64,000 nucleotides of DNA from Pseudoduganella plicata (GCF_004421005.1 NZ_CP038026.1:1116001-1180000), one strand, 5' to 3'; numbered from the stretch's first letter, positions 8,429-18,872 are shown. The notes: a model not told the origin generated them from the letters alone. Program-made: numbers and translations.

Positions 8429-10765
8429 TCAGAAGCCGGTACCCATCTGGAACTGGAAGCGTTCCAGGCGATCGCCTGGCTTGGCGTTCAGGGGCTTAGC
8501 ATAACTCAACTTCAGCGGACCCACGGGGGAAATCCAGCTGATGCCCAGGCCCGTCGAGAAGCGCAGCTCGGACAGGCGCATCTTCTGGCCTTCCTGGTAA
8601 ACCTGGCCGCCGTCGAGGAAGCCGAACCAGCGCAGGCTGCGGTCCTTGCCCTGGCCCGGGAACGGCATCTGCAGTTCCGCATTGCCGATCAGGCGCGAGG
8701 CGCCGCCCAGGGCATCGAAGTTGACCGGGTCGACATAGCCCAGCGACGAGCTGTAATAGCCGCGCACCGAGCCGATACCGCCGGCGTAGAAGTTCTTGAA
8801 GACGGGGTAAGGCTTGCTGCCGATGCCGTGGCCGTAATCGAACTCGCCTTTCAGGGCCAGCGTCATCGACTGCGTCAGCGGACGATACCACTGGTGTTCG
8901 TAGACGGCGCGGTAATACTTCGTGTCGCCGATCAGGTCGATCTCGAGGTTGGCGCGCTGGTAGCGGCCCACCGTCGGCGTGACGGCGCTGTCGCGGCTGT
9001 CGCGGCCCCACGCCACCGTCAGCGGCACCGAGTTGGACGAGACGGAACCTTCGCCGCTTTCCGGGCCGCCCAGGTCGCGCACGTATTTCTTGAAGTAGCT
9101 CGGGCTGGTCGGGTCGGTTTCGATATTGGCGTGTTCCAGGCCGATGCCGAAGAACACCGTGTCGACTTCCGAGAACGGCACACCCCAGCTGACGCGGCCA
9201 CCGGTCTGCTTGATGGAATACGCGCCGATATTGACCGCCGGCGGGCGGAACGTACGCAGGTAAATCTCATAGCTCTGCGACACGCCATCGTCCGTGAAGT
9301 ATGGATTCGTTTCGGAGAACGCGATCGTGCGGCTGTATTTACTGGTATTCAGGTCGATGCCGACGGTATTGCCCGAACCGGCGAAGTTGGCCTGCTGGAT
9401 CGAGGCGTTCAGGCTGAATTTCTCGGCCTGAGAGAACGCGCCACCGATCTGGAACGAACCGGTCGGCTTCTCGACCACCGTCAGGTTGACGTCCACCTGG
9501 TCCGACGTGCCCTGCGCTTCCGGCGTGTCGATCGTCACGTCCTTGAAGTAGCCCAGGCGGTCGACGCGGTCGCGCGAGAGCTTGATCTTGTTGGCGTCGT
9601 ACCAGCTCGATTCGAACTGGCGGAACTCGCGGCGAATGACTTCATCGCGCGTGGTCGTGTTGCCGGCGATGTTCATGCGGCGCACGTAGGCGCGCTTGCC
9701 CGGGTCGATCATGAACGTGAACGCCACTTCGCGCTTTTCGCGGTTCACTTCCGGATTGGCGTTGACGTTGGCAAAGGCGTAGCCGAAGTTGCCCAGGCGG
9801 TCCGTGATCAGCTTGTTCGTGGCCGTCAGGCGCGCGCCCGAGTATGTCGCACCCGGTTTGAGCAGCACCAGCGAGCGCAGCTCGTCCTCGCGGCCGAACA
9901 TCTCGCCTTCGAACTTGATGTCCGAGACGGTGTACTTCTCGCCTTCGGTGATGTTGATGGTGAGGTAGATGTCCTTCTTGTCCGGCGTGATCGAGACCTG
10001 CGTCGAATCGACGTTCATCTCGATGTAGCCGCGGTCCAGGTAGAACGATTTCAGCGACTCGATGTCGCCCGTCAGCTTCGTCTTCGAATACTGGTCGGCC
10101 TTCGTGTACCAGCTGAACCAGGTGCTCGTGTTCAGCGACAGCTCCTTGCGCAGCTCCTTGTCGGAGAAGACCTTGTTGCCGACGATGTTGATCTGCTTGA
10201 TGCGGGCGATCTCGCCTTCGTCCACGCCGAAGTTGATGCCGACGCGGTTGCGCTCCATCGGCGTGACGGTCGTCGTGATCTTCACGCCGTACAGGCCGCG
10301 CGACAGATACTGGCGCTTCAGTTCCTGTTCGGCGCGGTCGACGGTCGCCTTGTCGAAGGTCTTCGCTTCGCCGACGCCGATGTCCTTCAGCGCCTTGACC
10401 AGCATGTCCTTCTCGAATTCATGGGTGCCGGTGAAGTCCACCTTGGCGATCGCGGGACGTTCCTCGACGATCACCACCAGCACGTTGCCGTCCGCCTCCA
10501 GGCGCACGTCCTTGAAGATGCCCGTCGCGTACAGGGCCTTGATCGCGGCGACGCTCTTGTCGTCGCTGAAGGTCTCGCCCACGCGCACGGGCAGATAGCT
10601 GAACACGGTGCCCGCTTCGGTACGCTGGATGCCTTCGACACGGATGTCCTTGACGACAAAGGGGGCGATGGCGAAAGCGCTGCCGGAGCAGAAGGCCAGT
10701 ACGGCGGCACCGATCAGGCTGCGGCGAAAGGAAGGCAAGGCAAAGCGATCAGAATTGAATTTCAT
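8429..10765 (-). CDS. bamA: Outer-membrane protein assembly factor BamA
   Basis: 778 residues from the ATG at 10765; a longer reading lacks the signal peptide at its start. After a signal peptide (cleaved near SAFA) come five POTRA repeats, then a 16-strand Omp85 barrel. The VRGY motif of loop 6 is present at about residue 665 (GSVRGYYSSSLG), and the chain ends in a C-terminal Phe as expected for an outer-membrane barrel. BamA inserts barrel proteins into the outer membrane. It lies between rseP and skp, the normal order. Confidence 0.97.
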   Translation of the reverse strand: MKFNSDRFALPSFRRSLIGAAVLAFCSGSAFAIAPFVVKDIRVEGIQRTEAGTVFSYLPVRVGETFSDDKSVAAIKALYATGIFKDVRLEADGNVLVVIVEERPAIAKVDFTGTHEFEKDMLVKALKDIGVGEAKTFDKATVDRAEQELKRQYLSRGLYGVKITTTVTPMERNRVGINFGVDEGEIARIKQINIVGNKVFSDKELRKELSLNTSTWFSWYTKADQYSKTKLTGDIESLKSFYLDRGYIEMNVDSTQVSITPDKKDIYLTINITEGEKYTVSDIKFEGEMFGREDELRSLVLLKPGATYSGARLTATNKLITDRLGNFGYAFANVNANPEVNREKREVAFTFMIDPGKRAYVRRMNIAGNTTTRDEVIRREFRQFESSWYDANKIKLSRDRVDRLGYFKDVTIDTPEAQGTSDQVDVNLTVVEKPTGSFQIGGAFSQAEKFSLNASIQQANFAGSGNTVGIDLNTSKYSRTIAFSETNPYFTDDGVSQSYEIYLRTFRPPAVNIGAYSIKQTGGRVSWGVPFSEVDTVFFGIGLEHANIETDPTSPSYFKKYVRDLGGPESGEGSVSSNSVPLTVAWGRDSRDSAVTPTVGRYQRANLEIDLIGDTKYYRAVYEHQWYRPLTQSMTLALKGEFDYGHGIGSKPYPVFKNFYAGGIGSVRGYYSSSLGYVDPVNFDALGGASRLIGNAELQMPFPGQGKDRSLRWFGFLDGGQVYQEGQKMRLSELRFSTGLGISWISPVGPLKLSYAKPLNAKPGDRLERFQFQMGTGF

Positions 10766-10866
10766 TGGCAAATATAATGGTACGAAAAGCCGTTTCGCGA
10801 TAAGCGCTGCTTGCGCCCATTCCGAACCAGCTTCTCTGACACGAGACTGCACGCGCGGCGGACGGT

Positions 10867-12234
10867 TCACATCAACCGCGCAACATCGTTGAACACAGCG
10901 AGCGCCATCAAGGTCACCAGCAACCCCACGCCCAGACGCTGTGCAATCTCCCCAAAACGCTCCGATACGGGGCGCCCAGTCAAAACTTCCAGCGAATAAT
11001 ACAGCAAATGGCCACCATCCAGAACGGGAATCGGTAGCAAATTCATTACTCCAAGGCTAATGCTGACGACCGCCATGAAGGTCAGGTAGCTCGCCAGGCC
11101 GATGCGCGAACTCTGTCCCGCGTAGTCGGCGATCGTGATCGGTCCCGTCACGTTCTTCCACGAGACGTCGCCTGTCAGCATCCGGCCGATCATGCGCACC
11201 GTCAGCACGCTGGTGTCCCACACCTTGCGCACCGCCTTCGTCGTGGCGCGCACAGGGCCGTCGGTGACGACGATCATATCCGGGCGTCCCAGCAGCTCCA
11301 CCTTGATCTTACCGACTGTTACAGGTGCCTTGCCCCCCTTGACGTTGTCCCCTTCGGGCGTGACGGGCAGGCGCAGCGGGCGTCCGTCGCGCAGTACGTC
11401 CAGCACGATCTCGCGGCCGGGCGCCGCCCGGACCGCGCCGGTGAACGCGCCGATGTCCTGCACCGGAACGCCGTCCATGGCAACGATCGTATCGCCCGTG
11501 CGCAGGCCGGCGCGCGCGCCGGCACCGCGCGGATCGACCTTGCCCAGCACGGGCGGCGGCAGTGCGATCGACAGGCCCAGTGCCGTCGTCACGTCGCCAT
11601 CCAGATCGAGTTTCGTCAGCGCCTCGGCCGGCAGCGTGAACGTGAAGCGCCCGCGCCCGGGGCGCTGCACTTCGATGCGCGCCCCCTGCCCGTCCTTCGC
11701 ATCCACGGCGGCGCGGATCACCTGCCAGCGCAGGTCGGACCAGCCGGCGACGGCATTGCCGTTGATGGCGACGACGGTATCGTCACGCTTGAAGCCCGCC
11801 AGTTGCGCCGCCGTGCCCTGCGCGGGCTGCGCCAGGCGGCTGGCCGGTTCCTCGATGCCGTGCATGTACAGGCCCGCGTACAGCAGGATCGCCAGCAGGA
11901 AGTTGGCCAGCGGGCCCGCAGCGACGATAGCGATGCGCTTCCAGACGCTCTGGCGCGTGAACTCGCGGCGCAGGTCCGCTTCGGGCAGGCTCGCCACGTC
12001 CTGATCACGCGCATCCAGCATCTTGACATAGCCGCCCAGCGGCAGCGCGGAGATGGCCCACTCCGTTTGATCGGGGCCGAAGCGGCGCGACCAGACGATG
12101 CGGCCCATGCCGACGGAGAAGCGCAGCACCTTGACGCCGCACCAGCGCGCGACGAGGTAGTGCCCCAGCTCGTGGATGACGATGAGCGTGCCCAGCGCAA
12201 CGACGAACGCGACGAGGGTCTGCAGCAGGTTCAT
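10867..12234 (-). CDS. rseP: Site-2 intramembrane metalloprotease RseP
   Basis: 455 residues. The zinc-binding HELGH is at residues 21-25 within the first membrane helix, and the second active-site motif NLLPIPVLDGGHL is near residue 408. Two PDZ domains lie between, one starting near GVPVQDIG. RseP cuts the membrane anti-sigma factor RseA during the envelope stress response and clears remnant signal peptides. It sits 13 bases after dxr and about 100 bases before bamA. Confidence 0.95.
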   Translation of the reverse strand: MNLLQTLVAFVVALGTLIVIHELGHYLVARWCGVKVLRFSVGMGRIVWSRRFGPDQTEWAISALPLGGYVKMLDARDQDVASLPEADLRREFTRQSVWKRIAIVAAGPLANFLLAILLYAGLYMHGIEEPASRLAQPAQGTAAQLAGFKRDDTVVAINGNAVAGWSDLRWQVIRAAVDAKDGQGARIEVQRPGRGRFTFTLPAEALTKLDLDGDVTTALGLSIALPPPVLGKVDPRGAGARAGLRTGDTIVAMDGVPVQDIGAFTGAVRAAPGREIVLDVLRDGRPLRLPVTPEGDNVKGGKAPVTVGKIKVELLGRPDMIVVTDGPVRATTKAVRKVWDTSVLTVRMIGRMLTGDVSWKNVTGPITIADYAGQSSRIGLASYLTFMAVVSISLGVMNLLPIPVLDGGHLLYYSLEVLTGRPVSERFGEIAQRLGVGLLVTLMALAVFNDVARLM

Positions 12235-12247
12235 GATCCGTGCCGGC

Positions 12248-13450
12248 TTATGCGGCGCCGGCCACCGCCAGCGGCGGCAGTGTCGCGATGACGCGGTGCG
12301 CGCAGGCGCGGGCCAGCGCGTCCTGCGCCATCACCGCCTCGATCGACGACGCGGCGCCGTGGGGCAGCTCGTCCATCACGGCGGCGATGACGCGGTCGAT
12401 CTGGCGGAAGCCGATGCGCTCGTCGAGGAACGCCTGCACGGCCACTTCGTTGGCCGCGTTGAGCAGCGCGGGCGCGGTGCCACCGGCACGCAGCGCGTCG
12501 AACGCCAGCGCCAGGCACGGGAAGCGCGCGAAGTCCGGCTTCTCGAACTGCAGCGTGCCGACCTGGGTCAGGTCCAGCTGTGCCACGCCGGAAGGGATGC
12601 GCTCCGGGTAGGCCAGCGCGTGGGCGATGGGCGTGCGCATGTCCGGGTTGCCCAGTTCGGCCAGCACGGAGCCGTCGTTGTACGACACCATCGAGTGGAT
12701 CACCGACTGCGGGTGGATGACGACTTCGATGCGGTCGGCCGGGGCGCCGAACAGCCAGTGCGCCTCGATCACTTCCAGGCCCTTGTTCATCATCGTGGCG
12801 GAGTCCACCGAGATCTTGCGGCCCATGACCCATTTCGGGTGCTTGCACGCTTCGTCCGGCGTTACCGCATCGAGCGATTCGACGGCGCGTTTCAGGAACG
12901 GCCCGCCGGATGCGGTCAGCAGGATCTTCGTCACGCCGGCGGCATCGGGCACGCGCCGGTAGCTCGTCGGCAGGCACTGGAAGATGGCATTGTGTTCGCT
13001 GTCGATCGGCAGCAGGGTGGCGCCGCTTTCCTGCACCGCGTCCATGAACAGCTGGCCGGACATAACCAGCGCTTCCTTGTTGGCCAGCAGGACCTTCTTG
13101 CCCGCCTGGGCGGCGGCCAGCGTGGGCGCCAGGCCGGCCGCGCCGACGATGGCGGCCATCACACTGTCCACTTCCGGTGCGGAAGCAATCGCGCACAGCG
13201 CCGCCTCACCCCACTCCACCTGCGTGTCGACGTTCATCGCGCGCAGCAGCGCGGCCAGCTGGTCGGCCGCGGCGGCGCTGCCGACGACGGCGCGCGCCGG
13301 CCGGAACTGCTGGCACTGTGCGGCCAGTTCCTGCACGCGGCCATGCGCGGACAGCGCGTGGACGGAATAACGGTCGGGATGGCGGGCGATGACGTCCAGC
13401 GTGGAGACGCCGATCGAACCGGTGGCGCCGAGAATGGTGATACGTTGCAT
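12248..13450 (-). CDS. dxr: 1-deoxy-D-xylulose 5-phosphate reductoisomerase
   Basis: 400 residues, the normal length. NADPH binding is shown by [14 protein letters not shown] at the start; LANKEALV and [12 protein letters not shown] mark the catalytic domain with its metal ligands. It catalyses the committed step of the methylerythritol phosphate route to isoprenoids. Its neighbour uppS uses the isoprenoid product for cell wall carrier lipid, so the block links precursor supply with envelope building. Confidence 0.97.
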   Translation of the reverse strand: MQRITILGATGSIGVSTLDVIARHPDRYSVHALSAHGRVQELAAQCQQFRPARAVVGSAAAADQLAALLRAMNVDTQVEWGEAALCAIASAPEVDSVMAAIVGAAGLAPTLAAAQAGKKVLLANKEALVMSGQLFMDAVQESGATLLPIDSEHNAIFQCLPTSYRRVPDAAGVTKILLTASGGPFLKRAVESLDAVTPDEACKHPKWVMGRKISVDSATMMNKGLEVIEAHWLFGAPADRIEVVIHPQSVIHSMVSYNDGSVLAELGNPDMRTPIAHALAYPERIPSGVAQLDLTQVGTLQFEKPDFARFPCLALAFDALRAGGTAPALLNAANEVAVQAFLDERIGFRQIDRVIAAVMDELPHGAASSIEAVMAQDALARACAHRVIATLPPLAVAGAA

Positions 13451-13522
13451 GTTGTTTCCTCTGCTGAGGCCACATCCTGCCGCGGCCCCGATGCGCCGCC
13501 CCGCCGGGGCGGCGTTGTTCTG

Positions 13523-14362
13523 TTACAGCCAGCCGCCGATTAGCGCCACGATGGGCAGCACGGGCACCAAGGCGTCCACGCGATCGAGCACGCCGCCGTG
13601 GCCGGGCAGCAGGCTGCTGCTGTCCTTGAAGCCGGCGCGGCGCTTGAGCTGGGATTCAAACAGGTCGCCCACGACCGAGGCGATCACGATGACGGTCAGC
13701 GCGGCCAGGGCAGTGCCCCACCCCAGTTGCGCCTGCATGCGCACGGCGAAGGTGTCCTGCAGCAGCGGCACGCCTGGGGCGGCCAGGATCGTCACGGCAG
13801 ACAATACCAGCACGGCGATCCAGCCGCCAATGGCGCCTTCCCACGATTTGCCCGGCGAGATCGACGGCGCCAGCTTGCGCTTGCCGAACGCCTTGCCGGA
13901 AAAATAGGCGCCGATGTCGGCCACCCAGACAATCGCCATGCTTGACAGCAGGTAGACGGCCGAACGCCCGAGCAGCACGAGGATGGCGACAAAGCAGGAC
14001 ACCAGCGTGACGGCGTACACCATGCTGAGCAGCGTATTGCCGAAGCCCTCCAGAGGCGGCAGGCCGAGTTTGAGCGACGGCAGGAAGCGCAGCAGCCAGA
14101 TGGCCGCGGCCAGCGCGCACCAGAAGCGCGCCTGCGCTAGGCCGTCATGGACGTAAAAGGTGTAGGCAAACGCCGCCGTCCAGACCAGGGCGATGCCGAT
14201 GGCGACCGGGCCGCGGTATTTGAACAGGCGGAAGGCTTCCCATACGGTGGCGCCAAAGGCCAGCGCCACCAGCGCCTGGATGGCGATCTGCGAGCCGGAG
14301 AACAGCACGGCCAGCAGCACGACGAGCAGGACGACGGCGGTAATGATCCGGGTTTTCAGCAT
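13523..14362 (-). CDS. cdsA: Phosphatidate cytidylyltransferase
   Basis: 279 residues and very hydrophobic, with about seven or eight membrane segments. The family signature is at the C-terminus: SQLKRRAGFKDSSSLLPGHG followed by GVLDRVD, carrying the catalytic Lys/Asp residues. It makes CDP-diacylglycerol, the precursor of all membrane phospholipids, at the inner membrane. It is 12 bases downstream of uppS and 72 bases before dxr in the same direction. Confidence 0.96.
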   Translation of the reverse strand: MLKTRIITAVVLLVVLLAVLFSGSQIAIQALVALAFGATVWEAFRLFKYRGPVAIGIALVWTAAFAYTFYVHDGLAQARFWCALAAAIWLLRFLPSLKLGLPPLEGFGNTLLSMVYAVTLVSCFVAILVLLGRSAVYLLSSMAIVWVADIGAYFSGKAFGKRKLAPSISPGKSWEGAIGGWIAVLVLSAVTILAAPGVPLLQDTFAVRMQAQLGWGTALAALTVIVIASVVGDLFESQLKRRAGFKDSSSLLPGHGGVLDRVDALVPVLPIVALIGGWL

Positions 14363-14374
14363 TGTCTGTCGATG

Positions 14375-15124
14375 TTATTTGGACTTGGCCAGTTGTTCGC
14401 CGGTGCGGCCGAAACGGCGTTCCCGGTGCTGATACGACGCGATGGCCTCGTCCAGCTTCTCGCTGGTGAAATCGGGCCAGTACGTGTCGGTGAAGTACAG
14501 CTCGGTATACGCGAGCTGCCACAACAGGAAGTTCGAGATGCGCTCCTCGCCGCCCGTGCGGATGAACAGGTCCGGCTCGGGCGCGTACGCCATCGCCAGG
14601 TGCGGCGCCAGCTGCTCTTCGGAAAAGTCGGTCGCGCCCGGGTGGGCCGCCACCATCTTGCCGACGGCCTGCATGATATCCCAGCGGCCGCCATAGTTGG
14701 CGCACACGGTGACGGTCAGGCGGGTGTTGTTGGCGGTCTTGCGCTCGGCATTGGCGATCATCTCGCGCAATTTGGCGTCGAAGCGGGACAGGTCGCCCAC
14801 GACCTTCAGGCGGATATTATTGGCGTGCATCTTCGCCACTTCGCGCTCCAGCGCCGTGACGAACAGGCGCATCAGCAGCGACACTTCCTCTTCCGGGCGG
14901 CGCCAGTTCTCCGAACTGAACGCGAACACCGTCAGGTACTCGATGCCGCGCAGCGCGCAGGCCTCGACCACGGTGCGCACCGCTTCAACGCCCTTGACGT
15001 GACCGGCGACCCGGGGCAGGAAGCGCCGGGTTGCCCAGCGGCCGTTACCGTCCATGATGATCGCCACATGGCGCGGTACTTTCGGCACTTCCGGCACCGC
15101 CGTCGTCGAACTCGAATATTTCAT
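14375..15124 (-). CDS. uppS: Undecaprenyl diphosphate synthase
   Basis: 249 residues. The catalytic Asp is D25 in [10 protein letters not shown]; the further motifs [11 protein letters not shown] and [20 protein letters not shown] are characteristic of cis-prenyltransferases. It extends farnesyl diphosphate with eight isopentenyl units to make the lipid carrier for peptidoglycan and surface sugars. It follows frr after a 184-base gap that holds a palindromic repeat, and is followed closely by cdsA. Confidence 0.97.
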   Translation of the reverse strand: MKYSSSTTAVPEVPKVPRHVAIIMDGNGRWATRRFLPRVAGHVKGVEAVRTVVEACALRGIEYLTVFAFSSENWRRPEEEVSLLMRLFVTALEREVAKMHANNIRLKVVGDLSRFDAKLREMIANAERKTANNTRLTVTVCANYGGRWDIMQAVGKMVAAHPGATDFSEEQLAPHLAMAYAPEPDLFIRTGGEERISNFLLWQLAYTELYFTDTYWPDFTSEKLDEAIASYQHRERRFGRTGEQLAKSK

Positions 15125-15176
15125 GTAAACGCTTCAGACCAAAAGCTGAACTTTATTATAAAAATGAGCAAAAAAC

Positions 15177-15233
15177 CCGGGACAGTCCCCTGTTTCTGGA
15201 AAATATTTCCAAAAAACAGGTGAAAGGGACCCC
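15177..15233. repeat. Palindromic intergenic repeat (REP-like) between frr and uppS
   Basis: A nested inverted repeat: outer GGGACAGTCCCC and GGGACCCC ends, then CCTGTTT (15189-15195) pairing with AAACAGG (15214-15220), and inside that TGGAAA pairing with TTTCCA around ATA. The GGGAC-G-CCC type ends recur in the repeat at 16792-16821. This looks like a mobile or REP-type intergenic element; without a genome comparison the family cannot be confirmed. It could also act as a stem-loop in the frr-uppS transcript. Confidence 0.6.
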
Positions 15234-15308
15234 GAAAACGGCTCGCGGCGCTGGCCACGACCCGTTTCGCGGGGCCCCTCGGTCAGACGCGGCAGGACCG
15301 CGGCGGCG

Positions 15309-15869
15309 TTACACCGTCAGCACTTCCTTTTCCTTCTCGGCGACGATCTTGTCGATATCGACGATGGCCTTGTCGGTCAGCTTCTGCACTTCGTCCGAAC
15401 CGCGGCGCTCGTCGTCTTCCGAGATCGCCTTGTCCTTGACCAGGCGCTTCAGCTGCTCGTTGGCGTCGCGGCGGATGTTACGAACGGCGATCTTCGCGTC
15501 TTCCGCTTCGCTCTTGCACAGCTTGACCATTTCCTTGCGGCGCTCTTCCGTCAGGGCGGGCGTCGGCACGCGGATCTGTTCGCCCTGCGACGACGGGTTC
15601 AGGCCCAGGTCGGCCTCGCGAATCGCCTTCTCGATGGCGGCGGCCATCTTCTTCTCGAACGGCTGCACGCCGATCGTGCGGGCATCGACAAGCGTCAGGC
15701 TTGCCACCTGGTTGATTGGCGTCGGGTTGCCGTAGTAATCGACCATGACGTGGTCCAGGATGCCCGTGTGCGCGCGGCCCGTACGGACCTTGGCCAGGTC
15801 GGCCTTCAGCGTTTCCAGGGACTTGGCCATCTTGTCCTGGGCATTCTTCTTGATGTCGGCTGTGGACAT
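15309..15869 (-). CDS. frr: Ribosome recycling factor
   Basis: 186 residues from the ATG at 15869, matching the family length; a longer reading from 15935 adds unrelated sequence. Typical segments are [22 protein letters not shown] (shown here as the conserved RTGRA then YYGNPTPI), [10 protein letters not shown] and SEDDERR. It splits the post-termination ribosome together with EF-G. It stands 34 bases after pyrH in the conserved rpsB-tsf-pyrH-frr cluster. Confidence 0.97.
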   Translation of the reverse strand: MSTADIKKNAQDKMAKSLETLKADLAKVRTGRAHTGILDHVMVDYYGNPTPINQVASLTLVDARTIGVQPFEKKMAAAIEKAIREADLGLNPSSQGEQIRVPTPALTEERRKEMVKLCKSEAEDAKIAVRNIRRDANEQLKRLVKDKAISEDDERRGSDEVQKLTDKAIVDIDKIVAEKEKEVLTV

Positions 15870-15903
15870 GTATTTTTCTCCTGTAGCTTTTGAGTCTGTA
15901 ACG

Positions 15904-16620
15904 TTAAACGTGGACCAGCGTGCCTTCGTCCTCACCCATGATAACGCGCATCATCGCGCCGGGCTTGGTGATCGAGAACACCTTGATCGGCAGCTTCTGG
16001 TCGCGGCACAGCGCGAACGCGGTGGCGTCCATCACCTGCAGGTGCTTGGCAATGGCTTCGTCGAAGCTGATGGTGCTGTACAGCGTGGCGTCCGGGTCCT
16101 TCTTCGGATCGGCGCTGTACACGCCGTCCACCTTGGTGGCCTTCAGCACGATCTCGGCCGACACTTCCGAGCCGCGCAGCGCGGCGGCCGTGTCGGTCGT
16201 GAAGAACGGGTTGCCGGTGCCCGCGGCGAAGATGACGACCTTGCCTTCTTCCAGGTACTGCAGCGCTTTCGGACGCACGTACGGCTCGACGACCTGCTCG
16301 ATGCCGATCGCCGACATCACGCGGGCGGTCACGCCCACGTGGCGCATCGCGTCGGCCAGCGCCAGCGCGTTCATGACGGTGGCCAGCATGCCCATATAGT
16401 CGGCCGTGGCGCGGTCCATGCCCTGGGCGCCTGGCGCCACACCGCGGAAGATGTTGCCACCGCCGATGACGACCGCCAGTTCCACGCCCAGTTTCGCGAC
16501 CTCGGCCACGTCGGCCACCATGCGCTCGATCGTGCCGCGGTTGATGCCGTATGGGTCATCGCCCATCAGGGCCTCGCCGGACAGTTTGAGGAGGACGCGC
16601 TTGTAGGCTGGTTTTGACAT
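15904..16620 (-). CDS. pyrH: Uridylate kinase (UMP kinase)
   Basis: 238 residues. It begins [16 protein letters not shown], then has [10 protein letters not shown] and the nucleotide site [19 protein letters not shown], all diagnostic of bacterial hexameric UMP kinase of the amino-acid kinase fold. It phosphorylates UMP to UDP for pyrimidine nucleotide supply. It follows tsf after 276 bases that contain a terminator and a palindromic repeat, so it may also have its own promoter. Confidence 0.97.
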   Translation of the reverse strand: MSKPAYKRVLLKLSGEALMGDDPYGINRGTIERMVADVAEVAKLGVELAVVIGGGNIFRGVAPGAQGMDRATADYMGMLATVMNALALADAMRHVGVTARVMSAIGIEQVVEPYVRPKALQYLEEGKVVIFAAGTGNPFFTTDTAAALRGSEVSAEIVLKATKVDGVYSADPKKDPDATLYSTISFDEAIAKHLQVMDATAFALCRDQKLPIKVFSITKPGAMMRVIMGEDEGTLVHV

Positions 16621-16791
16621 GAGCTGGGGCTCCTATAAAAATGAATTCGGTGGCGGCCGCGCACCCTGCCAGGGGTTCTCGCGGCAGCCGATAACGCTCC
16701 GGCGGCAATCATAGCGGAAAGCCGTTCCCCGCCGGGGGATTTCAGCCATCGACGTCGCGCTGGCTGTGCGGTGTTGAAATCAATCGGAGGT

Positions 16792-16821
16792 GGGGTCTGT
16801 CCCCGCACAGGGACTGACCCC
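16792..16821. repeat. Palindromic intergenic repeat (REP-like) between tsf and pyrH
   Basis: GGGGTCTGTCCC (16792-16803) and GGGACTGACCCC (16810-16821) form a 12-base inverted repeat with one mismatch around the loop CGCACA. It shares the GGGAC-type ends with the element at 15177-15233. This suggests one family of intergenic palindromes in this genome. Confidence 0.6.
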
Positions 16822-16864
16822 GGCTTTTAGCGTAATGCCACGACACCCTGATAACAACGACCTT

Positions 16865-16892
16865 AAAAAAACGGGCCTCGCGGCCCGTTTTT
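16865..16892 (-). terminator. Intrinsic terminator after tsf
   Basis: AAAAACGGGCC and GGCCCGTTTTT form an 11-base stem around TCGC, starting a few bases past the tsf stop. Read on the minus strand it ends in a T run, the usual form of a Rho-independent terminator. Confidence 0.85.
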
Positions 16893-16896
16893 CGAA

Positions 16897-17811
16897 TTAC
16901 GCTCCCTTGGAAGCAGCCATCTGGGCTGCCACTTCGGCGGCGAAATCGTCGACTTTCTTTTCAATGCCTTCGCCCACCACGTACATGGTGAAGCCCTTGA
17001 CGGACGCGTTGGCGGCCTTCAGCATCTGCTCGACCGACTGCTTGTCGTTCTTGACGAACGTCTGGTTCAGCAGCGATACCTCTTTCAGGTACTTCTGCAC
17101 GGAACCTTCCAGGCGCTTCGCCACGATGTCGGCGGACTGGGCCGGCTTGCCGGCAGCGGCAGCCTGGGCTGCATCTTCGTCGGCCTTGGCCTGGGCAACC
17201 GAGCGCTCTTTCTCGATCATTTCGGCAGGCACCTGGTCAGCGGACAGTGCCACCGGCTTCATTGCCGCGATGTGCATTGCCACGTCCTTGCCCACTTGCT
17301 CGTCGGCGCCTTCGAAGTCGACGATGACGCCGATACGGGTGCCGTGCAGGTAGGAAGCCAGCTTGCCGGTCGTCTCAAAACGCTGGAAGCGACGGATCGA
17401 CATGTTTTCGCCGATCTTGCCGACCAGGGCGGAGCGCACTTCGTCCAGCGTCTGGCCGGATTCGGTTGGCAGCGCCAGCAGGGCAGCCACGTCGGCCGGG
17501 TTCTTTTCGGCGGCCAGGCGGGCAGCCGTGTTGGCCAGGGCCAGGAAGTCGTCGTTCTTGGCGACGAAGTCGGTTTCGGAGTTGACTTCCACCAGGGCGC
17601 CTACATTGCCCGAGATGAATGCCGCGACGACGCCTTCGGCGGTCACGCGAGCCGATGCCTTGGCAGCCTTGCCGCCCAGTTTGACGCGCAGAATCTCTTC
17701 CGCCTTGTCCATGTCGCCAGCCGCTTCGGTCAGGGCCTTCTTGCATTCCATCATCGGTGCGTCGGTCTTGGCGCGCAGTTCGCCAACCATTGCTGCAGTA
17801 ATCGCTGCCAT
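16897..17811 (-). CDS. tsf: Translation elongation factor Ts
   Basis: 304 residues. The N-terminal UBA-like part reads [19 protein letters not shown], followed by the core signature [14 protein letters not shown]. It recycles EF-Tu from the GDP to the GTP form. It follows rpsB after 182 bases containing a terminator-like stem and a tandem 11-base repeat; both features suggest that tsf expression is separately tuned. A terminator lies directly downstream. Confidence 0.97.
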   Translation of the reverse strand: MAAITAAMVGELRAKTDAPMMECKKALTEAAGDMDKAEEILRVKLGGKAAKASARVTAEGVVAAFISGNVGALVEVNSETDFVAKNDDFLALANTAARLAAEKNPADVAALLALPTESGQTLDEVRSALVGKIGENMSIRRFQRFETTGKLASYLHGTRIGVIVDFEGADEQVGKDVAMHIAAMKPVALSADQVPAEMIEKERSVAQAKADEDAAQAAAAGKPAQSADIVAKRLEGSVQKYLKEVSLLNQTFVKNDKQSVEQMLKAANASVKGFTMYVVGEGIEKKVDDFAAEVAAQMAASKGA

Positions 17812-17825
17812 GTTTTTCTCCTGTT

Positions 17826-17863
17826 ATTCGGTGGGTATTCGGTGGGTATTCGGTGAATATTCG
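17826..17863 (-). repeat. Tandem 11-base repeat in the tsf leader
   Basis: ATTCGGTGGGT occurs twice exactly and a third time as ATTCGGTGAAT, followed by a partial fourth ATTCG. The repeat lies in the tsf 5' leader, ending about 15 bases before the start codon next to the ribosome binding site (GGAG). Its role is unknown; repeat-number change would alter leader length. Confidence 0.7.
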
Positions 17864-17916
17864 TTGCTCTACCGGTGGCGGCACCTCGCGGCGGCCTGCT
17901 CTGCCGGTATTTCGTT

Positions 17917-17950
17917 AAAAAAAAGGGGAGCTTGAAGAGCCACCCCTTTT
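17917..17950 (-). terminator. Terminator/attenuator between rpsB and tsf
   Basis: AAAAGGGG and CCCCTTTT form an 8-base stem with a 14-base loop; on the minus strand the stem is followed by a run of eight T. It lies within the rpsB-tsf unit, so it probably stops only part of transcription and lowers tsf relative to rpsB. Confidence 0.75.
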
Positions 17951-17993
17951 CAAAGCTTTCATCCGCCAGGCTTGCGCGCGGCGGAACCAGACA

Positions 17994-18746
17994 TTAAGCC
18001 TGCTCGTTCACTTCCACGAATTCGTCGCCCGATGCCGTCTTGATCTGTTCCAGGACGTCAGCGGAGGCGTTTGCGCGGCCTTCCAGGATCGCGTCTGCCA
18101 CGCCGCGGGCGTACAGGGTGATCGCTTTGGAGGAGTCGTCGTTACCAGGGATGATGTAATCCACGCCGGCTGGCGAGTGGTTGGTGTCGACCACGCCGAT
18201 GACCGGGATACCCAGCTTCTTGGCTTCGGTGATCGCGCCCTTGTGGTAGCCAACGTCGACGACGAAGATTGCGTCAGGCACACCGCCCATTTCCTTGATA
18301 CCGCCGATGGACTTCTGCAGCTTTTCCATTTCGCGCGAGAACAGCAGTGCGTCCTTCTTGGTCAGCTTCTCGACGGAACCATCTTCCACCGAAGCTTCCA
18401 TGTCTTTCAGGCGCTTGATCGAAGTCTTGATGGTCTTGAAGTTGGTCAGCATGCCGCCCAGCCAACGCTGGTCGACGTAAGGAACACCTGCGCGCTGGGC
18501 TTCAGCGGCGATGATGTCGCGCGCCTGGCGCTTGGTGCCCACCATCAGGATCGTGCCACGGTTTGCGGACAGTTGGCGCACGGTCTTCATCGCCTCCTGG
18601 TACATTTCCATGGTTTTTTCGAGGTTGATGATGTGAATCTTGTTGCGGTGGCCGAAGATGAACGGCGCCATCTTTGGGTTCCAGAAACGGGTTTGGTGAC
18701 CGAAATGGACGCCGGCTTCCAGCATTTCACGCATCGTTACAGACAT
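17994..18746 (-). CDS. rpsB: 30S ribosomal protein S2
   Basis: 250 residues from the ATG at 18746; the longer reading begins in the leader. Signatures are [30 protein letters not shown], the [20 protein letters not shown] region and PDAIFVVD. S2 binds the 30S body late in assembly. It heads the rpsB-tsf-pyrH-frr cluster and has a good sigma70 promoter about 130 bases upstream; the long leader is the usual place for feedback control by S2. Confidence 0.98.
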   Translation of the reverse strand: MSVTMREMLEAGVHFGHQTRFWNPKMAPFIFGHRNKIHIINLEKTMEMYQEAMKTVRQLSANRGTILMVGTKRQARDIIAAEAQRAGVPYVDQRWLGGMLTNFKTIKTSIKRLKDMEASVEDGSVEKLTKKDALLFSREMEKLQKSIGGIKEMGGVPDAIFVVDVGYHKGAITEAKKLGIPVIGVVDTNHSPAGVDYIIPGNDDSSKAITLYARGVADAILEGRANASADVLEQIKTASGDEFVEVNEQA

Positions 18747-18872
18747 TTTTAACTCCAGGGTTGGGTCTGGAATCCACTCAGTCACCCTTGCGGGCACCCT
18801 TGTTGAGAGGATTCGGGTTTATTAAAGTGTGGTTTTTACAACTTTGCCAGACGTGGGGTCGGGCAACCCGAG

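Noticed and set aside
8405..10777. A 790-codon open frame on the plus strand opposite bamA
   Set aside because: It is the reverse of a certain gene. Very GC-rich codon use leaves long stop-free antisense frames; similar ones lie opposite smc, glnD and gcvP. No family features.
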